Origin: Flavobacterium anseongense
Lineage (GTDB): Bacteria > Bacteroidota > Bacteroidia > Flavobacteriales > Flavobacteriaceae
Direction: 5' to 3'
Assembly (NCBI RefSeq): GCF_021608185.1
Contig: NZ_JAKIHN010000006.1
Coordinates: 62,001-126,000 of the forward strand
DNA: 64,000 nucleotides
Below the pieces are notes generated by a model. The model worked only from the letters and a program-made list of their open reading frames with translations. It made no database searches and was not told the DNA's origin. The position numbers were made by a program, and so were the translations under genes. Shown piece after piece: positions 15,429 to 25,138 of the stretch. The first letter of the stretch is position 1; each line of letters opens with the position of its first letter.

Positions 15429-17719
15429 AGAAACTAATGTTGTTAGCCTTCTTTTTGTGCTGGTTACAATTTTCCTGGTCACAAAAAAAGAAGTCGTTTT
15501 TTTATGCTGATGCAAAACTCACCAAAGTGCTTTCTGATGTCGAGGAAGCATTTGATGTTAAATATTCCTATGTCGATTCTTTGGTAATCCCACAGCGATT
15601 TTCATTGCCAAAAAAGTTATATGCCTTAGATGAAATTAATAATGAAATTGAAAAGCAATCGACTTTAAAAATCATCAGGATTAACGAGCGTTTTTATTCT
15701 CTTAATAAGACTGAAACCAATGAAACTGACTCAAGCATAACACTTCTCAAAGAAGTTATAGTAGAAGAATTTTTGGCAAAAGGCATTCAAAAAACCAATC
15801 AACATTATAGCATCTTTCCACAAAAAGTGCAAACGCTTCCCGGAATAACGGATGCTGATATTCTGCAATCACTGCAACAGTTGCCCGGAGTTAAAAGTCC
15901 GAATGAAACGGCAACAGGTTTATACATTCGCGGTGGCACTTCTGACCAGAATTTGATACTGATGGATGGCATTCGGTTGTATCATCCCGGACATTTGTTT
16001 GGCATGATTTCGAGTATTAATCCAAATGTCGAGCAAACCGTGGATTATTACAATAAAGCTGTGAATCCAAGGTTTGGCGAAAGAGTTTCGGGTATTATCG
16101 ATATCAAATCCACAGACAAAATCTCAGATAAGTTAAAAATCAATGCTGGAATCAACGCTCTGAATGCAGATGTTTATTTGAAATCACCATTGATTAAAGA
16201 TAAATTAGGCTTGCAATTTTCTGCCAGAAAATCGTATACCGAATGGCTTCAATCGCCAACGTTTAATCAATTGGAACGCAAGGTTTTTCAGAATACTGAC
16301 TTCAAAGGATTTGATAATGACAACCAATTTCAGTTTTATGATTATTCAGCCAAATTAAATTTTAAACCCAATCCAAAAACTGAAATTTCACTCTCGGGTT
16401 TGGTTATTAAAAATAATTTAGATTATAAAAGTACTATTAAGACAGACAGTATCAGTAACCAAAGAATGAACATAGAAAATTATGGATTCAGCCTGAATTG
16501 GACACAAAAATATACTCCGAAATTTAAGCAGCAAACTTTGATTTACTATTCGCTTTACAGTTTTGATTATCTGAAGAAAAAGGATTATGACATCAATAAA
16601 TTTGAAGCGTTCAAGAAATTAAATAGAGTAGTAGATTCGGGTGCAGAGCTGCGTTTTGGTTACCAAATGAATGAACAATCAAATTTAGACTTTGGTTACC
16701 AGGTTTTCGGAAATGATATTTCGCATTTGTTCAATAGTTATAATCAGGATGTTGGAATTGATTTAGGTTTGCGACATCTTTACAATGTTACTCATGCCGG
16801 ATATGTTCATTACCAAAGTGATTTTGGCAGTTGGAATATTCAGCCTGGTTTGCGCTATAACTTTTATAGCCAAATAAAAGCCTCAAGTTTTGAACCGCGT
16901 TTGATGCTTCAAAAGAAGCTATCTAAATCGTTAATCTGGCAGGTTTCTTGTGAGCGAAGAAGCCAGATTTTGAGTCAGGTTCGCGAAAATGCAGCCAACG
17001 ATTTGAGTCTGGAAAATTACGTTTGGATATTATCAGATAATGGTGAATATCCAATTCAGAAAGCGAATCAGTTTGCATCCGGAATCATTTTCAAAAAGAA
17101 CAATTGGCTTTTAGATGTTGATGCTTATTATAAAAATATTACTGGAATCACTTCATATACTTTGGGGTTTTTGGGACAAAATGACAATGACATTCATCAC
17201 GGAAAAGGCTTTACCAAAGGCGTAGATGTTTTGCTTCAAAAAAGTCACAATTCATGGAGAGCTTGGATGACTTACACTTATCAGGATTCACAGAATAAGT
17301 TTGAGGCTTTGAATGATGGAAATTATTTCAGTTCTAATGCCGATATCAAACACAATTTTACGATAGCCTTGAATAAAAAATGGAAGAACTTTTTGTTTAC
17401 AACAGGATGGTTTTGGCACAGCGGAAAACCGTTTAGCACCGTTAATAATTCGGGAGAAATAACCTCATACAATTCAGAAAGATTGCCTGATTATCATCGT
17501 TTAGACATTTCTGCCAGTTATCAATTTCAAAATCAAAAGAAGAATTTTTTTAAAGTTGGTGTTTCGGTTTACAATGTTTACAACCACAGCGATCTTATCA
17601 GTAAAGAATTTGAGCGAAAGTATGCCAGTCTTTCTGATTTTATTACGCCACGCTATACAATGCAGAATTATTATACTTTAGGTATCATGCCAAATGTTTT
17701 TTTTAGAGTGAATTTCTAA
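15425..17719 (+). CDS. TonB-dependent receptor with N-terminal STN signalling domain
   Basis: 764 residues. Signal peptide (MLLAFFLCWLQFSWS), then an STN/secretin-like domain (about 25-95; ADAKLTKVLSDVEEAFDVKY). A plug domain follows with LQQLPGVKSPNETATGLYIRG (shortened here to its start) and LILMDGIRLYHPGHLFGM, then a 22-strand-type barrel ending LGIMPNVFFRVNF with a terminal aromatic. The STN domain fits a transducer that talks to the adjacent FecR. There is no SusD partner and no carboxypeptidase-like leader domain, so the ligand is more likely a siderophore, metal complex or peptide than a glycan, but this is not shown by the sequence. Confidence 0.9.
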   Translation: MKKLMLLAFFLCWLQFSWSQKKKSFFYADAKLTKVLSDVEEAFDVKYSYVDSLVIPQRFSLPKKLYALDEINNEIEKQSTLKIIRINERFYSLNKTETNETDSSITLLKEVIVEEFLAKGIQKTNQHYSIFPQKVQTLPGITDADILQSLQQLPGVKSPNETATGLYIRGGTSDQNLILMDGIRLYHPGHLFGMISSINPNVEQTVDYYNKAVNPRFGERVSGIIDIKSTDKISDKLKINAGINALNADVYLKSPLIKDKLGLQFSARKSYTEWLQSPTFNQLERKVFQNTDFKGFDNDNQFQFYDYSAKLNFKPNPKTEISLSGLVIKNNLDYKSTIKTDSISNQRMNIENYGFSLNWTQKYTPKFKQQTLIYYSLYSFDYLKKKDYDINKFEAFKKLNRVVDSGAELRFGYQMNEQSNLDFGYQVFGNDISHLFNSYNQDVGIDLGLRHLYNVTHAGYVHYQSDFGSWNIQPGLRYNFYSQIKASSFEPRLMLQKKLSKSLIWQVSCERRSQILSQVRENAANDLSLENYVWILSDNGEYPIQKANQFASGIIFKKNNWLLDVDAYYKNITGITSYTLGFLGQNDNDIHHGKGFTKGVDVLLQKSHNSWRAWMTYTYQDSQNKFEALNDGNYFSSNADIKHNFTIALNKKWKNFLFTTGWFWHSGKPFSTVNNSGEITSYNSERLPDYHRLDISASYQFQNQKKNFFKVGVSVYNVYNHSDLISKEFERKYASLSDFITPRYTMQNYYTLGIMPNVFFRVNF

Positions 17720-17767
17720 AAGTTATTAGTTATAACGTTTTAGTTAATTTCTTTCCGCTAATTGATG

Positions 17768-17797
17768 TTGATGGTCTTAACCAAAATAGTAATTTTA
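17768..17797 (+). promoter_or_regulatory. Candidate promoter of the gapN-like gene
   Basis: TTG at 17768-17770, a 19-bp spacer and TAATTTTA at 17790-17797, 15 bp before the ATG. Confidence 0.45.
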
Positions 17798-17812
17798 TAA
17801 AAAATCATTTTT

Positions 17813-19393
17813 ATGAATACTATTCCAACCGAATTTCAGATTACGAATTTATTACATCAGGATACTTATTTAGTTGATGGTCAACTAAAAAAATGGACTG
17901 GCGAAACCTCAGAAGTATATTCTACTATTTCTTCTACTGAAAATTATGCACCGACATTACTAGGTACTATTCCAACCATGGGAGAAGAAGCCGCTGATGA
18001 AGTAGTACAATCTGCTGTTGCTGCTTATAACAACGGACAAGGATTGTGGCCTACGATGAAAGTTAGTGACCGAATCAAATGCATGGAAAATTTTGTCACG
18101 CAGATGAAAGCCACCAGAAGCGAAGTAGTCAAATATTTGATGTGGGAAATCGGAAAATCATTAGGCGATTCGGAGAAAGAATTTGACCGAACAGTCGAAT
18201 ACATTTATGATACGATTGAAGATTATAAACAGTTAGACAGAAACAATGCGCGATTTACCAAAAGTCAAGTTGTAAATGCTATGGTTCGCCGTGGACCTTT
18301 AGGAGTTGTATTATGTCTTGGACCTTATAATTATCCGTTGAATGAAACTTTTTCCTTGCTGATTCCTGCAATCATCATGGGAAACACGGTGATTTTCAAA
18401 CCGGCAAAGCATGGAGTATTGTTGATTTCACCATTGCTCGAAGCGTTTAGAAGCAGTTTCCCAAAAGGGGTTATCAATATTGTTTACGGAAGAGGAAGAG
18501 AAGTGGCTTCGCCAATTATGAAATCGGGGAAAGTGGATATTCTGGCATTAATTGGAAACAGTAAATCGGCAATTGCTTTGCAGGATTTGCATCCAAATAA
18601 AAACCGTCTGCGATTGATTTTAGGATTGGAAGCCAAAAATCCGGCGATTATTTTGCCTGATGCGGATTTGGATTTGACCATTCAGGAATGCATTATGGGA
18701 ACCTTGTCTTTTAATGGGCAACGTTGTACAGCCTTGAAAATTCTTTACGTACACGAATCAATTGCGGCTGAATTCAACCGAAGATTTACTGAAAAAGTTG
18801 ATGCACTTCCGTTTGGAAATCCGTGGGAGAAAGGTGTTTCATTGACACCATTACCCGAAAAAGATAAACCTGATTATATTCAGGAATTAATTGATGATGC
18901 TGCAAGTAAAGGCGCTAAAGTCATTAATGCAAAAGGCGGAGAGCGTTCGGATAATTATATTTTTCCGGCTGTTTTGTTTCCGATAAATAAAGAAATGCGT
19001 GTGTATCATGAAGAGCAATTTGGGCCTGTGATTCCAATATTAACTTTCAAAGATATTCAGGAACCATTGAACGATATGGCGGAATCAAATTATGGACAAC
19101 AGGTGAGTTTGTTTGGAAAAGACATTAAAACCATAGCGCCGCTTATTGACACTTTAGTGAATTTGGTTTGTCGGGTGAATTTAAACAGCTCTTGTCAACG
19201 TGGACCGGATGTGTATCCGTTTACGGGAAGAAAAGATTCGGCAGTTGGAACCTTGAGTATTCATGATGCCTTGCGTTCGTTCTCTATTCGGACGTTTGTA
19301 GCTTCCAAAGACAATGCGTATAACAATGCTATTTTACAGGAATTGCTCAATAGTAAAGAATCGAATTTTATCAATACAGATTATATTTTATAA
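17813..19393 (+). CDS. gapN: NADP-dependent non-phosphorylating glyceraldehyde-3-phosphate dehydrogenase-like aldehyde dehydrogenase
   Basis: 526-residue aldehyde dehydrogenase. The general base Glu273 ([10 protein letters not shown]) and nucleophile Cys305 (NGQRCTALK) are present, as is the NAD(P)-fold entry [11 protein letters not shown]. The C-terminal block [16 protein letters not shown] followed by [10 protein letters not shown] is typical of GapN-type enzymes, which oxidise glyceraldehyde-3-phosphate directly to 3-phosphoglycerate and yield NADPH. The usual LELGG is LGLEA here, as in many Bacteroidetes homologues. Monocistronic, closed by a bidirectional terminator. Substrate specificity is inferred from family resemblance. 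Confidence 0.78.
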   Translation: MNTIPTEFQITNLLHQDTYLVDGQLKKWTGETSEVYSTISSTENYAPTLLGTIPTMGEEAADEVVQSAVAAYNNGQGLWPTMKVSDRIKCMENFVTQMKATRSEVVKYLMWEIGKSLGDSEKEFDRTVEYIYDTIEDYKQLDRNNARFTKSQVVNAMVRRGPLGVVLCLGPYNYPLNETFSLLIPAIIMGNTVIFKPAKHGVLLISPLLEAFRSSFPKGVINIVYGRGREVASPIMKSGKVDILALIGNSKSAIALQDLHPNKNRLRLILGLEAKNPAIILPDADLDLTIQECIMGTLSFNGQRCTALKILYVHESIAAEFNRRFTEKVDALPFGNPWEKGVSLTPLPEKDKPDYIQELIDDAASKGAKVINAKGGERSDNYIFPAVLFPINKEMRVYHEEQFGPVIPILTFKDIQEPLNDMAESNYGQQVSLFGKDIKTIAPLIDTLVNLVCRVNLNSSCQRGPDVYPFTGRKDSAVGTLSIHDALRSFSIRTFVASKDNAYNNAILQELLNSKESNFINTDYIL

Positions 19394-19394
19394 C

Positions 19395-19422
19395 AAAAAG
19401 TCCCGATTCATCGGGACTTTTT
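19395..19422. terminator. Bidirectional terminator between gapN and the SOD operon
   Basis: Perfect 12-bp stem AAAAAGTCCCGA with TCGGGACTTTTT, TTCA loop, T tracts on both strands. Confidence 0.9.
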
Positions 19423-19431
19423 TTATAGCGT

Positions 19432-20259
19432 TTATTTTTTTGCAACTGCTTCTTCATAACGTTCGGAAACTTTTTTCCAATTGATAATTTTAAAGAAGTT
19501 ATCAATGTATCTTTTTCGTTTGTATTGATAATCTAAATAATAAGCGTGTTCCCAAACATCCAGATTTAAAAGTGGTGTACCCGAAACGATTTGTTTTGGC
19601 ATCAAAGGATTATCCTGATTTGGTGTGCTTGTCACTTGCAATTTACCTGTTTTATCTACAACCAACCAAGCCCAGCCTGAACCAAATTGCTTGTCAGCAG
19701 CTTCAGAAAATTGTGTTTTAAATACTTCAAATGAACCAAAATCTCTCGTGATTAATGTTGCCAAAGTATCTTTAGGCTGTCCTCCCGATTTAGGCGACAT
19801 ACCTTCCCAAAACAAACTGTGATTATAAAAACCACCGGCATTGTTTTTTAAATCGGCATTGCTGCCATCACATTTTTTTAAGATGTCTTCAATAGTTAAA
19901 TCGATTAATGTTGGATCTTCAGCAACTAATTTATTTAAGTTATTTGTATAAGTCAGATAATGTTTAGAATAATGCACTTCCATTGTTAGGATATCAATGC
20001 TTGGTTCAAGTTCATTGTATTGATAAGGCAATTTGGTAAGAGAGAATTGTCCATCAATAGCGCTTACATCATCAGGTTGTCCAATAGTGATTTTTTCTTC
20101 GGCTGATGGTAATGGAACTTCAACAACCTCGGTAAGTTTTTTTCTTTTACAAGATGGAAGCAATAGTATAAAAGAGAAACACAATACTATTGTAAAAACA
20201 TTTTTACTCACTATTGAAAAATTTGTTTTTAATAGGGGTTCGTGAACCTGCGGTTTCAT
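19432..20259 (-). CDS. Lipoprotein superoxide dismutase, manganese-type signature
   Basis: 275 residues. A long N-terminus (MKPQVHEPLLKTN...) leads to a hydrophobic segment ending LLPSC, a lipobox, so the enzyme is probably anchored in the envelope. The SOD fold follows with all four metal ligands: His in HYSKHYLTY, His in YNHSLFW, Asp and His in DVWEHAYYLDY. The residues NQDNPL and GGFYNHSLFW point to manganese (or cambialistic) rather than iron, although Phe replaces the usual second-shell His. It overlaps the ACBP gene by four bases and ends the rsfS-ftsH-LUD-cdsA-psd-ACBP operon. Confidence 0.85.
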   Translation of the reverse strand: MKPQVHEPLLKTNFSIVSKNVFTIVLCFSFILLLPSCKRKKLTEVVEVPLPSAEEKITIGQPDDVSAIDGQFSLTKLPYQYNELEPSIDILTMEVHYSKHYLTYTNNLNKLVAEDPTLIDLTIEDILKKCDGSNADLKNNAGGFYNHSLFWEGMSPKSGGQPKDTLATLITRDFGSFEVFKTQFSEAADKQFGSGWAWLVVDKTGKLQVTSTPNQDNPLMPKQIVSGTPLLNLDVWEHAYYLDYQYKRKRYIDNFFKIINWKKVSERYEEAVAKK

Positions 20260-20540
20260 ATTGTTTTATTTTTATCATTGGCAATCGCATGAATTGCTTC
20301 TATATAATGTTCCTTGGCTTCGTCAATAGACAAATGGCTAATCTGCATCCAGGCATTGGTTTTAAAGGCATTTCTTAAATCAAAATCACCCGAAAAGTTG
20401 AAATTTATAGTGCCAAAAGTAGCTTGTTTATAATAGGCATACAATCGCAACTGAACATCTTGAGGAAGTTCAGATTGCGACATTTTGGAAGCAATTTCTA
20501 CGGCTTCCTGAAATCGAATATCTAATTCTTTTTCATCCAT
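20256..20540 (-). CDS. Acyl-CoA-binding protein
   Basis: 94 residues, the usual length of the four-helix ACBP. The core YAYYKQATFGTIN and the later KTNAWMQI are the conserved acyl-CoA contact motifs. It is cytoplasmic and would hold and transport long-chain acyl-CoA. It lies between the phosphatidylserine decarboxylase gene (6 bp away) and the SOD gene (4-bp overlap), a reasonable location in a phospholipid operon. Confidence 0.9.
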   Translation of the reverse strand: MDEKELDIRFQEAVEIASKMSQSELPQDVQLRLYAYYKQATFGTINFNFSGDFDLRNAFKTNAWMQISHLSIDEAKEHYIEAIHAIANDKNKTI

Positions 20541-20546
20541 TTACAA

Positions 20547-21200
20547 CTAGGCTTTTGATGTAATGACAGTTTGGTTACCAACAGCATTTTGCTGAAGATT
20601 TACTTCTATTTTAGTTCCCAATGGGAAAAACATATCGACTCTTGAACCAAATTTGATAAAACCGGCATCATCACCTTGGCGGACCTGCATTCCTTCTTCG
20701 GCGTAATTTACAATTCTACGTGCCAAAGCACCGGCAATTTGACGGTAAAGAATTTCACCAAAAACCCTGTTTTCAATAACAACGGTTGTTCTTTCGTTTT
20801 CGGTACTCGCTTTTGGATGCCAGGCAACCAAATATTTCCCGGGATGGTATTTGCTGTATTTTATTTTTCCACCAATGGCATAACGCGTAACATGCACATT
20901 GATTGGCGACATAAAAATAGAAACCTGCAAGCGTTTGTCTTTAAAATATTCTTCTTCAAAAACTTCTTCGATAACAACTACTTTTCCATCAACAGGAGCA
21001 AGTACTACTTTATCGGAAGCTTCAATTCTTCTGTTTGGATTTCTGAAAAATTGTAAAATCATTATCAAAAAGAACAAAGCTGCAATCTGAATGGTTTTTT
21101 CTAACCAAAAAATTGAAATCAACTTAGGTGTAAATAGCGTAATGATTACAGTTAGAGTAGTTGCTATTAAAATAATTTTTCCGCCTTCTTTATGAAACAT
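20547..21200 (-). CDS. psd: Phosphatidylserine decarboxylase (archaetidylserine decarboxylase-like short form)
   Basis: 217 residues from the ATG at 21200 (MFHKEGGKIILIA). The ATG at 21230 would add ten residues inside cdsA. Two N-terminal membrane segments are followed by the conserved VDGKVVVIEEV, SPINVHVTRY and HPKAST blocks. The Gly-Ser pair in IKFGSRVDMF is where the proenzyme cleaves itself to make the pyruvoyl cofactor. It forms phosphatidylethanolamine from phosphatidylserine. It overlaps cdsA by 11 bases. Confidence 0.93.
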   Translation of the reverse strand: MFHKEGGKIILIATTLTVIITLFTPKLISIFWLEKTIQIAALFFLIMILQFFRNPNRRIEASDKVVLAPVDGKVVVIEEVFEEEYFKDKRLQVSIFMSPINVHVTRYAIGGKIKYSKYHPGKYLVAWHPKASTENERTTVVIENRVFGEILYRQIAGALARRIVNYAEEGMQVRQGDDAGFIKFGSRVDMFFPLGTKIEVNLQQNAVGNQTVITSKA

Positions 21201-22014
21201 AATATAAGATTTGATAAAACAAATAAACAAATGGTGCTACAAATATAATACTATCCAGGCGATCTAGAATACCACCATGACCAGGCATTATATTTCCGCT
21301 GTCTTTTACACCAGCAATTCTTTTGAATTTTGATTCGATTAAGTCACCTAAAGTACTGAAAATGCTAATAATTACGGCGCTTATTGTCCAAATAATTATG
21401 GAAGTGTTAGCGTAATTTGGCTTTGGTTGAAAATAAAATTTTGAGATTAAAATCCCCGCAATTACTGAAAATACAATCCCTCCAATAAATCCTTCGATGG
21501 TTTTTTTAGGTGATATTCTTTCGATTAGTTTGTGTTTTCCGATTGATTTTCCAACGATGTAAGCAAAAGTATCATTTGTCCAAATCAGAATAAAAATACT
21601 GATAATTATTTTTGGACGGAAGGTATTGTATGAAAAAGGAATCTTTGAAATTATGATAAATGGAAGAATTACATAACCAATGGTATACACATATTTCGAA
21701 GCGTTGTCGAATCTTTCTTTTTTTGAATCAAAAAGCAGTAACAAGCATTTTACCGAAACAAACAAAGTTGCGATTAACAGTAAAAGATCGTTTGTTTGAT
21801 TGGTTCTATATTGGGTTGCTAAACAATAAGCTGCAGTTCCTAAAATAATTGGTGCTATTTTGTTTAAATGAATTAATTGGCAAAATTCATAAACAGCAAT
21901 TATCATAAATACTCCGAATAGCAGATAAAAACTATTAACAGAATAGGAAGTAGCGATTATAAGCAGCGCAACATAAACTACACCAGATAATAATCTCTTT
22001 AGCGTTTCGTTCAT
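21190..22014 (-). CDS. cdsA: Phosphatidate cytidylyltransferase
   Basis: 274 residues, about seven membrane helices. The CDS signature runs SKFKRIAGVKDSG and then PGHGGILDRLDS at the C-terminus. It makes CDP-diacylglycerol from phosphatidate and CTP. It lies one base after the LUD gene stop and overlaps psd. Confidence 0.95.
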   Translation of the reverse strand: MNETLKRLLSGVVYVALLIIATSYSVNSFYLLFGVFMIIAVYEFCQLIHLNKIAPIILGTAAYCLATQYRTNQTNDLLLLIATLFVSVKCLLLLFDSKKERFDNASKYVYTIGYVILPFIIISKIPFSYNTFRPKIIISIFILIWTNDTFAYIVGKSIGKHKLIERISPKKTIEGFIGGIVFSVIAGILISKFYFQPKPNYANTSIIIWTISAVIISIFSTLGDLIESKFKRIAGVKDSGNIMPGHGGILDRLDSIIFVAPFVYLFYQILYYVS

Positions 22015-22015
22015 T

Positions 22016-22621
22016 TTATAAATCTTCTAGAAGCAGTAGATACAAGTTCTTAGCAGTGCTTCCATATTGAAGAAAGTCTTCATCTTTAGCTTTCTCAAAA
22101 TACTTTATAGTAGTAATATTGGTTGGATAGTCTTTCTCGTATTTCTTTTTAATCACACGAAGACCGTCGCTTTTAGCTTCTAAGATTTGACTGGTTGTAG
22201 CTAAAATGATGATGTTGTTAGGCAAATCATTTGGTTTGTTTTGCTTGATTTGATTGGATGAAAAAAGGACAGAACCTTCATCGGCAATCAAATTTTCACA
22301 ACTGGCAAATAAAAACTTTGGATTGGTTGGTTTGTCATAGCTCAACTTGTTTTCATCCAACATGCTGTAAAGCTTTGGCTCGTAGCATAAAGCTTCGCAT
22401 TCAAACCAATCGTTTTCTTCTAAAATATTCAGAAACTGATCTTTTACTTCGTTTAAGTTTTCACAATATAAAAACTTACCGCCATTTTTTTTGAAATTAT
22501 AAGTAAACTTTTCATCTACAGGAAGTAACGAAAAGCTGGAAGGAGCATTATTGAATTCGCTTTGACTTTCTTCGTCAGAGGCATCATTACCGGTGCCAAA
22601 AATTTTTCTGAAAAGACTCAT
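22016..22621 (-). CDS. LUD-domain (DUF162/LutC-like) protein
   Basis: 201 residues. An N-terminal acidic linker (MSLFRKIFGTGNDASDEE) is followed by a Rossmann-like LUD fold with AEDEGS-like LIADEGSVLFSSNQ and IILATTSQIL. LutC, the best-known member, acts in lactate oxidation, but lutA and lutB are absent here. In flavobacteria this gene sits regularly between ftsH and cdsA, so a different role, perhaps linked to membrane quality control, is possible. 112 bp separate it from ftsH. Confidence 0.75.
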   Translation of the reverse strand: MSLFRKIFGTGNDASDEESQSEFNNAPSSFSLLPVDEKFTYNFKKNGGKFLYCENLNEVKDQFLNILEENDWFECEALCYEPKLYSMLDENKLSYDKPTNPKFLFASCENLIADEGSVLFSSNQIKQNKPNDLPNNIIILATTSQILEAKSDGLRVIKKKYEKDYPTNITTIKYFEKAKDEDFLQYGSTAKNLYLLLLEDL

Positions 22622-22733
22622 GCTTGTTTTGGTATAATCTAGTTTGAAAATTGAAATCCTCCAAAGATAAAAAAATCTTAATTCAAAACTTACTTTTGAA
22701 TTAAGATTTTAAAAAAATGTTAAAAAAGATTAG

Positions 22734-24653
22734 TTAGACTAATTCAGTTTCTTCGGGCGGAAGGTTAAAAGGTCTTGATCCGAAAATAGCTTCCAAATCA
22801 TCTTTAAAAATAACTTCTTTTTCAATTAAGATTGCAGCAAGCTGCTCCAGTTTTTCTTTGTTATCTTCTAGGATTTTTATAGCTCTTTGGTACTCATTTT
22901 CAATAAGTTTTGAAATTTCTTTATCAATTACTAAGGCTGTTTCTTCTGAATAAGGTTTTGAGAAACTGTATTCACTTTGTCCCGTTGAATCGTAATAAGT
23001 GATGTTACCTAATTCATCATTCAAACCATAAATGGTAACCATAGCTCGTGCTTGTCGGGTTACTTTTTCCAAATCGCTCAAAGCACCCGTTGAAATTTTT
23101 CCAAAGACGACTTTTTCCGCTGCTCTTCCTCCCATAGTGGCACACATTTCATCTAGCATTTGCTCCGTACGAACAATTAATCTTTCTTCAGGTAAATACC
23201 AGGCAGCACCTAAACTTTGTCCTCTCGGAACAATCGTAACTTTTATTAAAGGAGCGGCGTGTTCGAGCATCCAGCTTACGGTTGCGTGACCAGCTTCATG
23301 AACGGCGATTGCGTGTTTCTCTTCAGTGGTTACGATTTTATTTTTCTTTTCTAATCCACCAACAATTCGGTCAACGGCATCTAAAAAGTCTTGTTTGTCC
23401 ACCGCAGTTTTATTATTTCTTGCTGCAATTAAAGCTGCTTCGTTACATACGTTGGCAATATCTGCACCTGAAAAACCTGGTGTTTGTTTAGCAAGAAATT
23501 CAGTATCTAAACCTTCTACTTTTTTAAGTGGCGCTAAATGCACTTCAAAGATTTCTTTTCTTTCTCTGATATCCGGTAAATCAACATAAATCTGTCTGTC
23601 AAAACGCCCGGCACGCATCAACGCTTTGTCTAATACATCAGCTCTGTTGGTTGCCGCAATTACAATTACGTGTGTATTGGTACCAAAACCATCCATTTCG
23701 GTTAGTAATTGGTTCAAGGTATTTTCACGTTCGTCATTGCCACCTGACATATTGTTTTTTCCTCTTGCTCTACCAACGGCATCAATCTCATCAATAAAGA
23801 TTATAGATGGCGCTTTGTCTTTGGCTTGTTTGAATAAATCTCTAACACGGGAAGCACCAACACCGACAAACATTTCAACAAAATCGGAACCCGATAATGA
23901 GAAGAAAGGAACTTTAGCTTCACCGGCTACGGCTTTCGCTAATAATGTTTTCCCGGTTCCCGGAGGACCGACTAAAAGTGCTCCCTTTGGAATTTTTCCA
24001 CCCAAAATGGTATATTTTTCTGGCGTCTTAAGAAATTCTACAATTTCCTGTATTTCTTCTTTGGCTCCTTCTAATCCGGCAACATCTTTAAAAGTGGTTT
24101 TAACTTCTGTTTTTTCGTCAAAAAGTTTGGCTCTCGATTTTCCGATGTTGAAGATTTGACCTCCGCCACCTCCGGCACCGCCAGACATTCTGCGCATAAT
24201 CAATAACCAAAGTCCGATTATGATAACAAAGGGTAATAAGGTCATTAAAAGTTCACCCCAATTGCTTTTGGCTTTGAAATCGTAATCTTTTATTTTTCCT
24301 TCCTGAGCTGCTTTTTCAATTTTATTTTGGAAACTTTCATCATTTCCTATATCGAAAGAGTAGTGTGGGCCTTTATTTACACCGCCCATCATGTCTTTTG
24401 CTACTTTAGCATTTGCCTTATCTTTCAAAGCTTCTTTGGTCAGGTAGGCTTCACCTTCTGTTTTGTTGTAGATGATTACTTTTTCAATTTGCCCTTTATT
24501 TAGATACTCATTGAATTTTGCTGAAGATATTTTGGTAGTGTCCTGGAAACCGGAACCTCCGAAGTAATTAAGCGCAATGAATCCGATAATTACTACTACA
24601 TATATTAACCACGGACTTATTTTAAAATTATTAGGTTTTTTTTCGTTAGCCAT
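22734..24653 (-). CDS. ftsH: ATP-dependent zinc metalloprotease FtsH
   Basis: 639 residues. Two N-terminal membrane helices flank a periplasmic domain. The AAA domain carries [18 protein letters not shown] (Walker A), [15 protein letters not shown] (Walker B) and the [13 protein letters not shown] pore loop region. The zinc site is HEAGH in [16 protein letters not shown], with the third ligand Asp in [14 protein letters not shown]. It degrades unassembled and damaged membrane proteins. It follows rsfS by 21 bp. Confidence 0.97.
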   Translation of the reverse strand: MANEKKPNNFKISPWLIYVVVIIGFIALNYFGGSGFQDTTKISSAKFNEYLNKGQIEKVIIYNKTEGEAYLTKEALKDKANAKVAKDMMGGVNKGPHYSFDIGNDESFQNKIEKAAQEGKIKDYDFKAKSNWGELLMTLLPFVIIIGLWLLIMRRMSGGAGGGGGQIFNIGKSRAKLFDEKTEVKTTFKDVAGLEGAKEEIQEIVEFLKTPEKYTILGGKIPKGALLVGPPGTGKTLLAKAVAGEAKVPFFSLSGSDFVEMFVGVGASRVRDLFKQAKDKAPSIIFIDEIDAVGRARGKNNMSGGNDERENTLNQLLTEMDGFGTNTHVIVIAATNRADVLDKALMRAGRFDRQIYVDLPDIRERKEIFEVHLAPLKKVEGLDTEFLAKQTPGFSGADIANVCNEAALIAARNNKTAVDKQDFLDAVDRIVGGLEKKNKIVTTEEKHAIAVHEAGHATVSWMLEHAAPLIKVTIVPRGQSLGAAWYLPEERLIVRTEQMLDEMCATMGGRAAEKVVFGKISTGALSDLEKVTRQARAMVTIYGLNDELGNITYYDSTGQSEYSFSKPYSEETALVIDKEISKLIENEYQRAIKILEDNKEKLEQLAAILIEKEVIFKDDLEAIFGSRPFNLPPEETELV

Positions 24654-24674
24654 TTTTTATCTATGAACTATTTT

Positions 24675-25046
24675 TTAATATTTATTTTGAATGGTAGTTA
24701 TTTTGGCATCACCCCATAGCCCTTCAATATTGTAGAACTCGCGAATTTGTTTTTGGAAAACATGCACTACAATGTTTACATAATCCATTAAAACCCATTC
24801 GGCATTATCAGTGCCTTCAACGTGCCAAGGTTTATCTTTTAATTCTTTAGAAACTAATTTTTGGATGGAGTTAACAATCGCGTTAACTTGTGTATTTGAA
24901 CTACCATTACAGATTATAAAGTAATCACAAACTGCTGTATCAATGGCTCTCAAATCGAGGATGTCAATATCATTTCCTTTAACTTCTTCTATGCCTTTTA
25001 TGATGTTCGCCAAAAGAACATCTGAGTTAACCGTTTTCTTCGTCAT
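24675..25046 (-). CDS. rsfS: Ribosomal silencing factor RsfS
   Basis: 123 residues with the RsfS core DIDILDLRAIDTAVCDYFII and KPWHVEGTDNAEWVLMDY, then VHVFQKQIREFYNIEGLW. It binds the large subunit protein L14 and blocks subunit joining when nutrients are scarce. First gene of the ftsH operon, divergent from birA. A -7 box TACATTTG on the minus strand at 25074-25067 lies 20 bp before its ATG. Confidence 0.94.
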   Translation of the reverse strand: MTKKTVNSDVLLANIIKGIEEVKGNDIDILDLRAIDTAVCDYFIICNGSSNTQVNAIVNSIQKLVSKELKDKPWHVEGTDNAEWVLMDYVNIVVHVFQKQIREFYNIEGLWGDAKITTIQNKY

Positions 25047-25138
25047 TTATATTTATATATGTTTTGCAAATGTATTACTTTTTGTCTTTATTTTTGCTTA
25101 ACAAAAGTTTAAAATTCATTAATATTTACCATGTTACC

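Noticed and set aside
23626..24159. 177-codon plus-strand ORF
   Set aside because: Lies wholly antisense to ftsH; composition is that of a reversed coding frame and there is no promoter or start context.
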